In this document: positions 47,005-55,943 of the stretch, piece after piece | Layout: each line of letters opens with the position of its first letter | Numbering within the stretch: position 1 is the stretch's first letter | NCBI RefSeq assembly: GCF_052056295.1 | Contig: NZ_CP182493.1 | Location: 62,001-126,000 of the forward strand | Reading direction: 5' to 3' | DNA length: 64,000 nt | Source of the DNA: Catenovulum sp052056295 | GTDB lineage: Bacteria > Pseudomonadota > Gammaproteobacteria > Enterobacterales > Alteromonadaceae | Notes under the pieces: model-generated | What the model was told of the DNA's origin: nothing | The model's input: only the letters and a program-made list of their open reading frames with translations | Database searches by the model: none | Program-made: the position numbers and the translations under genes

Positions 47005-48306
47005 TTATTGTTTTAATGCTTCTAGTCGAACCGCCACGGCGTTTTTATGCGCATCAAGGCTTTCCGCTTCGGCGAGTGCCATAATGGCTGGGCCTATTGC
47101 TTGAATACCTTGTGCTGTTAATTCTTGCACTGTGTAGCGTTTACTAAAATCAGCCAAACTTAAACTGCTGTATGTTTTGGTATAACCATAAGTTGGTAAA
47201 ACATGATTGGTGCCACTCGCATAATCGCCTGCAGATTCTGGTGAAAACGCACCTAAGAAAATTGAACCCGCATTCTCTAATTGCGGCAAAATTCCTCTTG
47301 GATCTTTTGTTTGCACAATTAAATGCTCTGGCGCGTATTCATTGCTCACTTGAATAGATTGCTCAAGCGAATCTGTCACTATAGTGCGGCTGTGCGATAA
47401 CGCTGCTGCAGCAATTTCTTCACGCGGTAATACAGCCAATTGTTTAAATACGGCTTTTTCACAAGCTTTTGCCATGTTTTCACAGCTAGTCACTAAAATA
47501 ACTTGAGAGTCTTTACCGTGTTCAGCTTGTGATAATAAATCAGCCGCGACAAATTCTGGGTTTGCACTACCGTCAGCGATAACTAAAACTTCACTAGGGC
47601 CAGCCGGCATATCAATTGCTGCGCCTAAGTGATCTTGGCTAACTTGCTGTTTTGCTTCGGTTACAAAACTATTGCCAGGGCCAAATATTTTGTTCACTTT
47701 TTTGATGCTTTCTGTGCCATAGGCAAGAGCTGCAATTGCTTGTGCGCCACCTGCTAAATATAACTCGTCGACACCACAGATTTTGGCAGCATAACGAATT
47801 TCAGCTTTTACTTTGCCGTCTTTACCCGGTGGGGTTGCAAGTACCAATCGTTTACAACCTGCGATACGTGCAGGTGTTGCCAACATTAAAACGGTAGAAG
47901 GCAAGGGCGCTGTACCACCAGGAATATATAAACCAACAGCTTCTATAGGTTGTGTATGTAGTTCACATACCACACCTGGGGTAGTTTCTACTTTAATAAC
48001 TTGAGCTTTTTGCGCTACGTGAAATTTGTGAATTTGCTGATGAGCTAATTCAATAGCACTTTTTACTTCCGCTGATAATTCACCTTCTGATGCATCAATA
48101 TCAGTTTGCGAAACACGCAATGAAGTTAGCTTTAAACCATCAAATTTTTCGGTTAAATCAAATAGAGCTTGATCACCATGTTCACGAACCTGAGCAATAA
48201 TATCATGCACAAGTGTTTTTAATTTTGCACTGTCACCCAATGCTGGGCGTGCTAACACTTGTTGTTGCTCTTGTGGGCTTAATTCGTTCCAAACTAAGGT
48301 TTTCAT
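47005..48306 (-). CDS. hisD: Histidinol dehydrogenase
   Basis: HisD performs the last two oxidation steps to histidine. The 433-residue product contains PGGTAPLPSTVLM, GPGNSFVTEAKQQV, DMPAGPSEVLV and the zinc and catalytic segments AEHGKDSQ and EYAPEHLIV. It starts 28 bp after the hisG stop. Confidence 0.97.
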   Translation of the reverse strand: MKTLVWNELSPQEQQQVLARPALGDSAKLKTLVHDIIAQVREHGDQALFDLTEKFDGLKLTSLRVSQTDIDASEGELSAEVKSAIELAHQQIHKFHVAQKAQVIKVETTPGVVCELHTQPIEAVGLYIPGGTAPLPSTVLMLATPARIAGCKRLVLATPPGKDGKVKAEIRYAAKICGVDELYLAGGAQAIAALAYGTESIKKVNKIFGPGNSFVTEAKQQVSQDHLGAAIDMPAGPSEVLVIADGSANPEFVAADLLSQAEHGKDSQVILVTSCENMAKACEKAVFKQLAVLPREEIAAAALSHSRTIVTDSLEQSIQVSNEYAPEHLIVQTKDPRGILPQLENAGSIFLGAFSPESAGDYASGTNHVLPTYGYTKTYSSLSLADFSKRYTVQELTAQGIQAIGPAIMALAEAESLDAHKNAVAVRLEALKQ

Positions 48307-48334
48307 GCTCTAACTCCGAAAATATAACCGCGTA

Positions 48335-49522
48335 TTATACGCGGCCATTTAATACTTGATTGTAAACTTCTTGCAATTCAGCCAGTGAATTTTCTACAAA
48401 TCTAAATGCGTCATCACGCTTATAGCTGTCTGACGGTGTCCAATATCGAGTTTTTAAACTGTATGGACGTAAACCGCGTAATGCATCTTGTTGGCTACAG
48501 AAAATATCTAAAATATCTGGTTTGTTTATCCAGTTATCACCCAAATTTTCTTGTAGTGCGTGATACCAATAAGCAAATTGTAATAAACGTTCTTGCTCAA
48601 AGTAGCCAACCGGATTCAATTCATCGAGAAGTTGAATTAAACCTTCATCACTTTTTTTGTTGTATTTGTAGTAGTCAACCACATACAAACTTTCCGACAA
48701 AAACAGTGGTGCACCTAATAAAACTAAATTCTTTCTGCGCAGGGTTGAGCCTGTTTGTACTATTTCTAAACCAACATCACCGGTGTTGCTGTCGTTTACT
48801 GCATCTTCAACGTCATGTACAGGTTCAATATTTAATTTTGGATAAGACTTATGTACTTTTTCAGCGTAACGACCTTTTACAAACACGCGGTTTTTGTGGT
48901 GTTCTAAGTGCTGTAAATAGTCTTTTGGATATCCTGTGCCAAGATCGTCTTTTGGTCTTTGTTTAGCAATTAAGAAAAAGCCAACCATATCCTGCACGTC
49001 GCGCGAAACTACATCGTTATACCGAGTTAACATTGCAGAGCCGGCAATTCGCACCTTATGCTCTTTTTTGAGGTTGTAGTTATACATTCCCCATTTAGTT
49101 GCAGAAGCATTAAGCGAATTGTGCGTGACTGCCAACAATTCATCTAAACCAGCTACCGCAATATCGGCTTCACCTAAACCAACAAGAGAAGAACAGTTGT
49201 GTGGTTCATCACCTTCAATTCGTACATTTAGACCACTCATTTGAATGTCTGCGCCTAAAAAACCAACACGGTAAGGTCTTTCTTCGCGTTTACGGTCAAT
49301 AAACAAACCTAAGTGATTGGCTATTTGTTGACCTTGCAACTCGTCTAAATATGTTTTTGCTTGCGCGTAGTTCGGATCTTTGCGCTTTTTGCCGCCTTTA
49401 ACCGCACTAATCAATTCGTTTGGGGCGACTAAACCGGTCGCTTGAGTACCGATTTTTTTTATAAAATTTTCAAAAGTACGACCACTTCTTGGTATAGCCA
49501 TAACAGCGTCGTAAATTGACAT
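48335..49522 (-). CDS. hisG: Divergent long HisG-like ATP phosphoribosyltransferase
   Basis: This 395-residue protein occupies the hisG position, directly behind the his attenuator. Normal HisG is about 200 (short form) or 300 residues (long form). Recognisable pieces are an SGR-type start (IPRSGRTFENF), GLGEADIAVAGLDELLA, matching the usual DLGIIG/GLD strand, and LEIVQTGSTLRRKNLVLLG, matching the PRPP-binding loop (xTGxTLxxxGL). Between them is an unusual insertion-rich stretch, and the last about 110 residues do not look like the ACT-like regulatory domain of long HisG. No HisZ is in the window. It is most simply the organism's divergent HisG, but a homologue with changed regulation cannot be excluded. 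Confidence 0.7.
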   Translation of the reverse strand: MSIYDAVMAIPRSGRTFENFIKKIGTQATGLVAPNELISAVKGGKKRKDPNYAQAKTYLDELQGQQIANHLGLFIDRKREERPYRVGFLGADIQMSGLNVRIEGDEPHNCSSLVGLGEADIAVAGLDELLAVTHNSLNASATKWGMYNYNLKKEHKVRIAGSAMLTRYNDVVSRDVQDMVGFFLIAKQRPKDDLGTGYPKDYLQHLEHHKNRVFVKGRYAEKVHKSYPKLNIEPVHDVEDAVNDSNTGDVGLEIVQTGSTLRRKNLVLLGAPLFLSESLYVVDYYKYNKKSDEGLIQLLDELNPVGYFEQERLLQFAYWYHALQENLGDNWINKPDILDIFCSQQDALRGLRPYSLKTRYWTPSDSYKRDDAFRFVENSLAELQEVYNQVLNGRV

Positions 49523-49624
49523 CTGCGCGTATCCTTTTGGGTAAATTTATTAAACTTGCAATTGCTCTTAATTTTAAGCGCTCATTTTTGGGGCGGCTAA
49601 TTATAAGGTATTTCTACGGGCTTA

Positions 49625-49660
49625 TAAAAGCAAAAACCCCCGAAAGTGTCCTTCCGGGGG
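49625..49660 (-). terminator. His attenuator terminator hairpin
   Basis: On the minus strand CCCCCGGAAG (plus 49651-49660) pairs with CTTTCGGGGG (plus 49637-49646) with one G-U and is followed by TTTTTGCTTTT (plus 49626-49636). It lies between hisL and hisG, the position of an attenuator. Confidence 0.9.
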
Positions 49661-49713
49661 TAATATTTCCGTTCCGAAAGGCAAATTCGCGCCTTCGGTT
49701 ACACCAAAGGCTA
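49650..49713 (-). promoter_or_regulatory. His attenuator pause/antiterminator segments
   Basis: Three segments in the leader can pair alternatively. The pause hairpin GCCTTTGG/CCGAAGGC (plus 49691-49711) overlaps the hisL stop. The segment GCCTTTCGG (plus 49674-49682) can pair either with CCGAAGGC or with CCGGAAGG (plus 49650-49657), the latter overlapping the terminator arm. That is the 1:2, 2:3, 3:4 logic of amino-acid attenuators. Confidence 0.8.
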
Positions 49714-49758
49714 AGTTAAATGATGATGTCCATGTAATGAATGGTTAAAAAATAACAT
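49711..49758 (-). CDS. hisL: His operon leader peptide
   Basis: A 15-codon open frame with the peptide MLFFNHSLHGHHHLT carries five histidines, three of them in a row. An AAGG ribosome-binding site is 5 bp upstream of the ATG. The stop overlaps the pause hairpin, and a terminator follows upstream of hisG. The histidine codons and the hairpins together define a classical leader whose translation senses charged tRNA-His. It is too short for standard gene calling. Confidence 0.88.
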   Translation of the reverse strand: MLFFNHSLHGHHHLT

Positions 49759-49819
49759 GTTAGCCTTAAAAAAGTGCAATTGATAATAGCGATTAAAGTA
49801 ACTGATTAACTCGGTTAAA

Positions 49820-51178
49820 TCAAGTTGAAGAATTGTTCTTTAATTCAGTGGGTATACGTATGTACATTTCAAAACCACAGCCTTTATCTGAGTTGGCAAT
49901 AATTTCGCCTTTTAATTTGTCACAAACAATGCTTTTGCAAATTGACATGCCAAGACCTGTATTGCCATTGTCTCGGTTGGTTGTGTAATAGGGGGTAAAT
50001 ATTTTATCTAAATTTTGTTGTTCAACCCCTGAGCCGTTATCTGAATATAGAATTAAAATTTGTTTATCTTCAGCTGTATAGTTGAATATGCTTATTTTTA
50101 TTCGCCCGTCAGTTTTATCCTTAAACCCGTGAGTTAAGCTGTTATTAATCAAATTAATAAATACTTGGCTCAGTGGGCCAGGGTAGGAAAACATTTCTAC
50201 ATTGTCTGCTATATCGACTTCTATAGTATGTTGGGTTTTCTTGAGTTTTGGGTGTAGCGTATTCAGGGTATCTTTTACCAAAGTGACTAACTTAAATGCT
50301 CTAAGCTGTTCGCTTGTTTGATCTGTAGTTATTTGTTTGAAACTTTGAATTAAATCCGCTGCGCGCTCGATATTGCTTGAAATAAGCGTCAGTGTATTGT
50401 CTGTTTCGTTTTGATATTTTTCTAGCGCTTGCTTGGATAATTTATTATTGGCAATTTTATCATTGAGTATCGCCACTGCATCTTTTAAATGACTTGTTGC
50501 AGTGACACAAATCCCTATAGGTGTATTAATCTCGTGGGCAAATTCTGGCACACGCTCAGCTATGTCGGCCATTTGTCTATGTTGCAACAGCTCTTCTTGG
50601 TAATGCGCCACTTCGGTTAAAGCATCATGGGTTAAGTTGGCGGTTTGGTCTAATTCACTTTGTGTTTTAGCCAACTCAGTTTGACTATTTTTTAATTCTG
50701 TTTCTGTATGCACTAGTTTTTCAATATTTTGTAGCAGGCCATACATATAGATATCTTGCGCATCTTCGCTGAGGCATTGCCCCCGCAGCTGAACCCAACG
50801 AAATTTACCTTGACCTATCATCAAACGAAACTCAGCACAAAAGCCGAGGGATTTATCATTGAGGAAGTGTTTGAATTTTTGTTTAACTGGCTGTACATCG
50901 TCTATGTGTAACCACATTTTTAGATGTTTATCGTTGTCCCAATCTAGCTGAGTAACCTTTTTCAATTCTAAAGTATTGTGGTCATAATAATATAACCATT
51001 GGTTTTGCAGATTAAGTAACCAGATTTGTTCGTGGTTTTGTTTGAGAGTATTGAGTAGACCTTTAGTCAAGTTGCGGAACTGCTTGTATGGTTTTATACG
51101 CACAAGCCAATACAGCCAATTAATTAGCAGAAAAAATACAATGATCAACGAATAAATCAGTACCGTTGATGAAGGCAT
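49820..51178 (-). CDS. Membrane-anchored PAS sensor histidine kinase
   Basis: This 452-residue kinase has one N-terminal membrane segment (about 5-25), a PAS-like sensor region (about 45-150), a coiled coil (about 153-205), a dimerisation domain with AHEINTPIG (phosphoacceptor histidine) and an ATPase domain (NLINNSLTHGF, YSDNGSGVE, NTGLGMSICK) with intact N, D and G boxes. No response regulator is adjacent: downstream is the his leader, upstream is cca. It may act with an orphan regulator elsewhere. Confidence 0.88.
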   Translation of the reverse strand: MPSSTVLIYSLIIVFFLLINWLYWLVRIKPYKQFRNLTKGLLNTLKQNHEQIWLLNLQNQWLYYYDHNTLELKKVTQLDWDNDKHLKMWLHIDDVQPVKQKFKHFLNDKSLGFCAEFRLMIGQGKFRWVQLRGQCLSEDAQDIYMYGLLQNIEKLVHTETELKNSQTELAKTQSELDQTANLTHDALTEVAHYQEELLQHRQMADIAERVPEFAHEINTPIGICVTATSHLKDAVAILNDKIANNKLSKQALEKYQNETDNTLTLISSNIERAADLIQSFKQITTDQTSEQLRAFKLVTLVKDTLNTLHPKLKKTQHTIEVDIADNVEMFSYPGPLSQVFINLINNSLTHGFKDKTDGRIKISIFNYTAEDKQILILYSDNGSGVEQQNLDKIFTPYYTTNRDNGNTGLGMSICKSIVCDKLKGEIIANSDKGCGFEMYIRIPTELKNNSST

Positions 51179-51252
51179 AGAGGCTGTCTTAATAAGTTAA
51201 CATAATGTTACAGTGTAGACAGTGTCTATGCGATCTCGCAAGTTTCTGTAAG

Positions 51253-52476
51253 CTAAATTTGTGCTTTGAGTGCTTTTATTACATTTATACGTTTGTCGTA
51301 TATCTGTTGTTTAATCCCCAACCCGCTAAAACCTTGCTCAATAAACTCTTTTGCTGTTACTTGTAAACATGCATCAGCAACTTTTTGGACAAATTCAAAT
51401 TGCGGATATTGCCTAGTTTCAAAGTCTTTACGTCCTTTAAAGTCGGCCAAGCAGCATAATAAAAACTGTTTGAATCGCTCGGGTTTTCGCCACAAGTCTG
51501 TTCGGTCAAACATTTTTAAATAAGTCACTGGTTTTAACTCAAACGCTTTATGCGTATGGCAATGAAACTCGCTAGTAATGCTTGCTAGATCGCGATAGTG
51601 GTTGGGGATACGTAGCCTTTTACACATATCTTCGACCAGTTTGACCCCTGCTTTTTCATGGCCGTGATGCCGAGGCCATAACTCTTGTGGAGTTAATCCT
51701 TTGCCTAAATCATGGCATAGCGCGGCAAATCTGACTTCTGCTAAGTCACTCAATTTAGCCGCTTGCTGCAAAACCATCATGCAATGTACACCTGTATCTA
51801 TTTCTGGGTGCCATTTTTCTGGATTAGGGATGCCCCATAAACAATCTAATTCTGGAAATAATACTTTAAGTGCACCTATATCACGTAATGTTTGAAAATA
51901 AACTTGTGGCGCATTTGTTGTTAGCGCTTTTTCCGTCTCTAACCAAACACGCTCAGCTTGTAAGTGGTTAATTTCACCGCTTTCAACCATAGACCGCATG
52001 AGCGCTAAAGTTTCAGCTGCAATAGTAAAACCTAAGTTATGGTAACGTGCAGCGAAACGGGCTACACGTAAAACTCGTAAAGGATCTTCACTAAAAGCAG
52101 CAGAGACATGCCGCAAGGTTTTGTTGTTAAGGTCTTGTTGACCGCCATAAGGATCTATGATTTGGCCGTTTTGATCTTCAGCTAACGCATTTATGGTTAA
52201 ATCACGGCGAATAAGATCTTGTTCTAACGTAATGCTTGAATCAAACTTACATTCAAAGCCTGTATAACCGGCAGAGGTTTTTCGTTCGGTGCGTGCTAAT
52301 GCATATTCTTGTTTTGTTTTAGGGTGGAGAAATACCGGAAAATCTTTACCAACTTGTTGGTAACCTAATTCAAGCATTTGCTCTGGCGTTGCACCAACCA
52401 CTACCCAGTCTTTATCTTTGACTGGAATAGACAATAGTTTGTCTCTGACCGCACCACCAACTAAATAGACTTGCAT
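51253..52476 (-). CDS. cca: CCA tRNA nucleotidyltransferase
   Basis: This enzyme adds and repairs the 3' CCA of tRNA. The product is 407 residues: nucleotidyltransferase head with YLVGGAVRDKLLS near the start, DKDWVVVG, the RRDLTINA segment, and a C-terminal HD domain (CHDLGKG, then HHGHE) that gives phosphohydrolase activity. I place the start at ATG 52476, which has GAGG 5 bp upstream; an in-frame ATG at 52500 would add 8 residues before the conserved start. It is divergent from gspA with a 71-bp gap. Confidence 0.94.
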   Translation of the reverse strand: MQVYLVGGAVRDKLLSIPVKDKDWVVVGATPEQMLELGYQQVGKDFPVFLHPKTKQEYALARTERKTSAGYTGFECKFDSSITLEQDLIRRDLTINALAEDQNGQIIDPYGGQQDLNNKTLRHVSAAFSEDPLRVLRVARFAARYHNLGFTIAAETLALMRSMVESGEINHLQAERVWLETEKALTTNAPQVYFQTLRDIGALKVLFPELDCLWGIPNPEKWHPEIDTGVHCMMVLQQAAKLSDLAEVRFAALCHDLGKGLTPQELWPRHHGHEKAGVKLVEDMCKRLRIPNHYRDLASITSEFHCHTHKAFELKPVTYLKMFDRTDLWRKPERFKQFLLCCLADFKGRKDFETRQYPQFEFVQKVADACLQVTAKEFIEQGFSGLGIKQQIYDKRINVIKALKAQI

Positions 52477-52547
52477 TAACACCTCTTGGAATTTTTCCAT
52501 TCAACCACTACTATAACGCGTCTTGCGTTAAAACTAATTGGGATATT

Positions 52548-54179
52548 ATGTATAAAGCTTTTTTTGGGCTCAAGGAAATTCCGTTTTCAATTGCACCTAA
52601 TCCAGAATACTTGTACATGAGTGAACGGCATAAAGAGGCGTTAGCTCATTTATTATTTGGATTAAATGAAACAGGCGGGTTTGTATTATTAACTGGTGAA
52701 GTAGGAACTGGCAAAACTACAGTTTCCCGCTGTTTGTTAGCACTAATCCCGGATAATACCCAAATTGCTTTTATCCTAAACCCAACATTAACAGAGTGGG
52801 AGTTATTGGCCACTGTTTGTGATGAATTTAAGATAGGTTATGATGCAGACAAAGCCAGCATCAAAACACTAACAGATGCAATCAAGTTGTTTTTACAACA
52901 GCAACATGAATTAAATAACAAGTGTTTGTTAATTATTGATGAAGCGCAACACTTAAGAGCTGAAGTATTAGAGCAGTTAAGGTTATTAACTAACTTAGAA
53001 ACAAATACCCAAAAATTACTGCAAGTGATCTTAATTGGCCAACCTGAATTACAAGCTTTATTAAAACGCCAAGAACTGCGTCAATTAGCCCAACGTATTA
53101 CCGCCAGATATCATTTATTACCATTAACCGAATCACAAATAGCCTATTATATAAATCATAGAATGAAAGTTGCTGGTTGTGACTGTGCGGTGTTTACCAA
53201 AGCGGCCATCGCGGCTATTTACCAAGTAAGCAAAGGCATTCCGCGTGTCATAAATTTATTGTGTGATAGGTCGTTGATGGGTGCTTATGCTGCAAATAAG
53301 TTAAAAGTTGATAAACCTATTGTTTTGGCTGCAGCTAAAGAGGTTGTAGATTTTGAGCAAGTTAAAACCGCTACTGGATTAACTTGGTTAAAACGTGATT
53401 ATGCGTATATTGCTGCGATTGTTGTTTTAGTCACCGCATTTTTCACTTTTCAACAATTAAGTAATCATGGGGTAGCTGCACAGCCAAATGAGCAATCGAC
53501 TAGTCAAATGATTGAACAGGTTAAACCAACTGCAGTCGACAAACTAGCCAGTTTGCAAGGCACTTTACCAGAGCAATTTAGCAATTTGGCAAACTTATGG
53601 CAATTGCCAACAGATGTGCTAGTTACAGATAAAAACCAAGGCGCCGCGCAAATATCTAACGCTTGTCAAAGCTTCGCTAAATTTGAACTCGCTTGTCAGA
53701 ACTGGCAAGGTTCGTTTGAGCAATTATTAAGCTTGAATATTCCTGCTGTTATTGAACTTTATTTACCAAACCAGAGTATCCGTTATGCTGTGTTGTCAGC
53801 TGCAAATAAAAACGCAGGTGATTGGCAAGCTAGTCAGCTAACTTTGACAATTGACAATCAGAGTATTGAACTGAGCTTTGCCGAGTTAAAGAATATGTGG
53901 CGTGGTCAAGCTTTGTATATATGGCAGCCCCCCTTTATTGACCAAGTTGATGTAATTAGCGCTGATAGTGAACTGAAACAAATTCAGTGGTTGGACAGTC
54001 AACTCAATGCACTGCTAAATAAACCGAGACGTTTAACTGAATCTTTCGATGAGGTTTTAGTCAACAACCTAAAAGCGATGCAAATCAATAGTGGTTTGGC
54101 CATTAAAAGCAAAGCGGATATTAGCTTGCAAACTTTAATTCAACAAAACACGCTCAACCGAGTCGCTCGAATTTATTAG
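52548..54179 (+). CDS. gspA: GspA/ExeA-type secretion ATPase
   Basis: GspA/ExeA works with GspB/ExeB to help the type II secretin assemble across peptidoglycan. The 543-residue product has an AAA ATPase (about 1-270; Walker A TGEVGTGKTT, Walker B LLIIDEAQHL), one membrane segment (about 284-302) and a periplasmic C-terminal region (about 305-540). The start MYKAFFGLKEIPFSIAPNPEYL is characteristic. gspB begins 8 bp downstream. Confidence 0.92.
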   Translation: MYKAFFGLKEIPFSIAPNPEYLYMSERHKEALAHLLFGLNETGGFVLLTGEVGTGKTTVSRCLLALIPDNTQIAFILNPTLTEWELLATVCDEFKIGYDADKASIKTLTDAIKLFLQQQHELNNKCLLIIDEAQHLRAEVLEQLRLLTNLETNTQKLLQVILIGQPELQALLKRQELRQLAQRITARYHLLPLTESQIAYYINHRMKVAGCDCAVFTKAAIAAIYQVSKGIPRVINLLCDRSLMGAYAANKLKVDKPIVLAAAKEVVDFEQVKTATGLTWLKRDYAYIAAIVVLVTAFFTFQQLSNHGVAAQPNEQSTSQMIEQVKPTAVDKLASLQGTLPEQFSNLANLWQLPTDVLVTDKNQGAAQISNACQSFAKFELACQNWQGSFEQLLSLNIPAVIELYLPNQSIRYAVLSAANKNAGDWQASQLTLTIDNQSIELSFAELKNMWRGQALYIWQPPFIDQVDVISADSELKQIQWLDSQLNALLNKPRRLTESFDEVLVNNLKAMQINSGLAIKSKADISLQTLIQQNTLNRVARIY

Positions 54180-54187
54180 GAACTAAG

Positions 54188-54985
54188 ATGTCGATACTAT
54201 TAGCAGCGCAGAAGCGACAACAAGCTCAAGGACAAGACGAGACACAAGTTTACGCGGATGAAGATAGCTCTGAAATGGCGATGCAAAATCGCACTAAACT
54301 GGGTTATGCGTCAGTATTGGTTGCAGCTTCAGTCGCTTTTGCACTTGTAACTTGGGGATTATCTACAAACAAACAACCAGAAAACACCCAACAAGTTAGT
54401 GCCCAACCAATTGTACAGAAAAAATTACCGGTAAAAGATGTTGAACATACAGTTTTATTGGGTGACATAAATTTAGCCAAGAGCCAGAAACAAACAGAAA
54501 AAGTTGCTGAGGAAACGAGCCGAGTCGAACAAGTTGAGCAGACCGAGCAAGTGCAACAAGTCATTTCAGCCGCGCCTTCACAAGAAATTGATAAACGCAT
54601 TAGGCCGATTGAAAATGCGCAAGCACAAGCGTTAGATATAGACCCCAAGTTACTTGCTAAATTTAATGCAGCAGTTGCACAAACCATGAGTGAAGAACAA
54701 AACACTGATGGAGAGTTAGTCATACCGCAAGCTACAGCTGAAACTAAACCTTTGGTGAATTACCCAGAATCATTTCAAGCAAGTATTCCCGAGCTAGATT
54801 TTCAAACACATATTTATTCGTCTGAAGCGAAACAGCGCTGGGTTAAGGTCAATGGTAAAATTGTTAAGGAAGAACAAGAGGTGGCCACTGGGTTAGTGGT
54901 TAAAGAGATAAAACCGCAGCAAGTTATTTTAGCCTACAAGGGCAAAAATTTTAGTTTGCCAGCTCTTACGAGCTGGCGTTTCTAA
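54188..54985 (+). CDS. gspB: GspB-type secretion accessory protein
   Basis: This 265-residue bitopic membrane protein partners GspA. It has an N-terminal cytoplasmic segment, a membrane helix (about 38-55), a long acidic/glutamine-rich periplasmic linker and a C-terminal T2SSB domain (about 200-265, RWVKVNGKIVKEEQEV and VILAYKGKNFSLPALTSWRF). The last codons form a 7-bp hairpin (54959-54976) that may act as the terminator of the gspAB operon. Confidence 0.9.
   Translation: MSILLAAQKRQQAQGQDETQVYADEDSSEMAMQNRTKLGYASVLVAASVAFALVTWGLSTNKQPENTQQVSAQPIVQKKLPVKDVEHTVLLGDINLAKSQKQTEKVAEETSRVEQVEQTEQVQQVISAAPSQEIDKRIRPIENAQAQALDIDPKLLAKFNAAVAQTMSEEQNTDGELVIPQATAETKPLVNYPESFQASIPELDFQTHIYSSEAKQRWVKVNGKIVKEEQEVATGLVVKEIKPQQVILAYKGKNFSLPALTSWRF
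54959..54976 (+). terminator. Hairpin within the end of gspB
   Basis: CCAGCTC (54959-54965) and GAGCTGG (54970-54976) form a perfect 7-bp stem with a 4-base loop, just before the stop codon at 54983-54985 and a short T-containing tract. It could stop transcription before the convergent gene at 54999. Confidence 0.45.
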
Positions 54986-54998
54986 TTGGATAAATCAA

Positions 54999-55874
54999 TC
55001 AGTAGTTTTTAACCAATTCGGCGCGAATTTGCTCCAAACGTGCTTGCACTTTCATCTGATTTTTAGGTCCCATACGAATCAACAGCTTTTGAATATCTGA
55101 TAAAGCTTCTAATTCAGGATCTGCATATTTATACATAGCTGAAGGTGCAACTAACTTAATTTCTTTTTCAATAACTGGTGTTGCTAGCGCAACATCAATT
55201 GCGTCAATAAGTTTGTCGACAAATGCTTGATCGTTGTAACCAATCTCTTGGTAGGCGTCGTCCATCAAAGGTTGATATTTTTTCAAATTATCGACCAAGG
55301 TATCTGTACTAACCATACTTAACAGCGATACATAGGGGTCGTAACGTTTAAACGAACTTGCATCTAGCGTATAGGTATTGTCTGCACTAGCAACAACTTT
55401 CATCGGCTCTGAAGGCGCGGTGACTGGAGCATGTTTTTGCATCAAGTCGCCTTTAGCAGCGTTATCAACAAACACAACAAACTTACGGATTAAATCTTGA
55501 TTAACAAACAAAGGCGACGCAGAAGTACCCGAATACACAGACGACAAATCAGCTTTAACCACAGTATCACTTTGATTTAGGCTGGGTAATTCTGGTTTCG
55601 GTGGTTTCGCAGCTTCAGGCTTAGGTATATCCATAGGCTCTGGCGCTTTAACTACTGGTTGCTGAACAACAGGTTCAATTTGTTTAGGCTTTTCTATCTG
55701 AGGTGGCGGCGTATAAGTTGGTTTAGGAGCTTCAACAGCTATAGGTTCTGGTTTTACTGGCTCAGCTTCGTCACCAGAAAATAGCAGGTAGCCAACGCCA
55801 ACTGCTAGCACTGCAACCCCGACACCAATTAAAATTAATGGATTTGATGAATTCGTATTGGCTTCTTCAGACAT
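54999..55874 (-). CDS. Proline-rich membrane-anchored protein, function unknown
   Basis: This 291-residue protein is not recognised. It has a short cytoplasmic N-terminus, one membrane helix (about 13-31), a proline/lysine/glutamate-rich linker (about 36-97, with repeated P-x-P and PKP units), and a globular periplasmic C-terminal domain (about 105-290; SLSVYSGTSASPL-like start, KRYDPYVSLLSM, QKLLIRMGPKNQMKVQARL). The layout resembles envelope-spanning proteins that cross peptidoglycan with a proline-rich linker, like TonB or GspB. It is 69 bp downstream of the esterase genes and convergent with gspB. Confidence 0.6.
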   Translation of the reverse strand: MSEEANTNSSNPLILIGVGVAVLAVGVGYLLFSGDEAEPVKPEPIAVEAPKPTYTPPPQIEKPKQIEPVVQQPVVKAPEPMDIPKPEAAKPPKPELPSLNQSDTVVKADLSSVYSGTSASPLFVNQDLIRKFVVFVDNAAKGDLMQKHAPVTAPSEPMKVVASADNTYTLDASSFKRYDPYVSLLSMVSTDTLVDNLKKYQPLMDDAYQEIGYNDQAFVDKLIDAIDVALATPVIEKEIKLVAPSAMYKYADPELEALSDIQKLLIRMGPKNQMKVQARLEQIRAELVKNY

Positions 55875-55943
55875 AACTGCCCCCTTAAAATGCAGATTCC
55901 AATTAAGTAAGAACTAAACAGACCAGTATAAGTTCAAATTTAA

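Noticed and set aside
48406..48966. 186-codon open frame on the plus strand, opposite hisG
   Set aside because: It is an antisense shadow; the hisG-like frame has the operon context, ribosome-binding site and recognisable motifs.
49719..49736. Short frame MDIII in the his leader
   Set aside because: It is a different reading of the CATCATCAT stretch; the frame with five histidines has the ribosome-binding site and fits the attenuator.
54304..54723. 139-codon open frame opposite gspB, rich in cysteine and serine
   Set aside because: Its composition is the antisense reflection of the acidic, glutamine-rich GspB linker.
55600..55770. Tandem repeat array in the proline-rich linker of the 54999-55874 gene
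   Set aside because: The P-x-P and PKP units are irregular and of differing length; it is low complexity, not an array.
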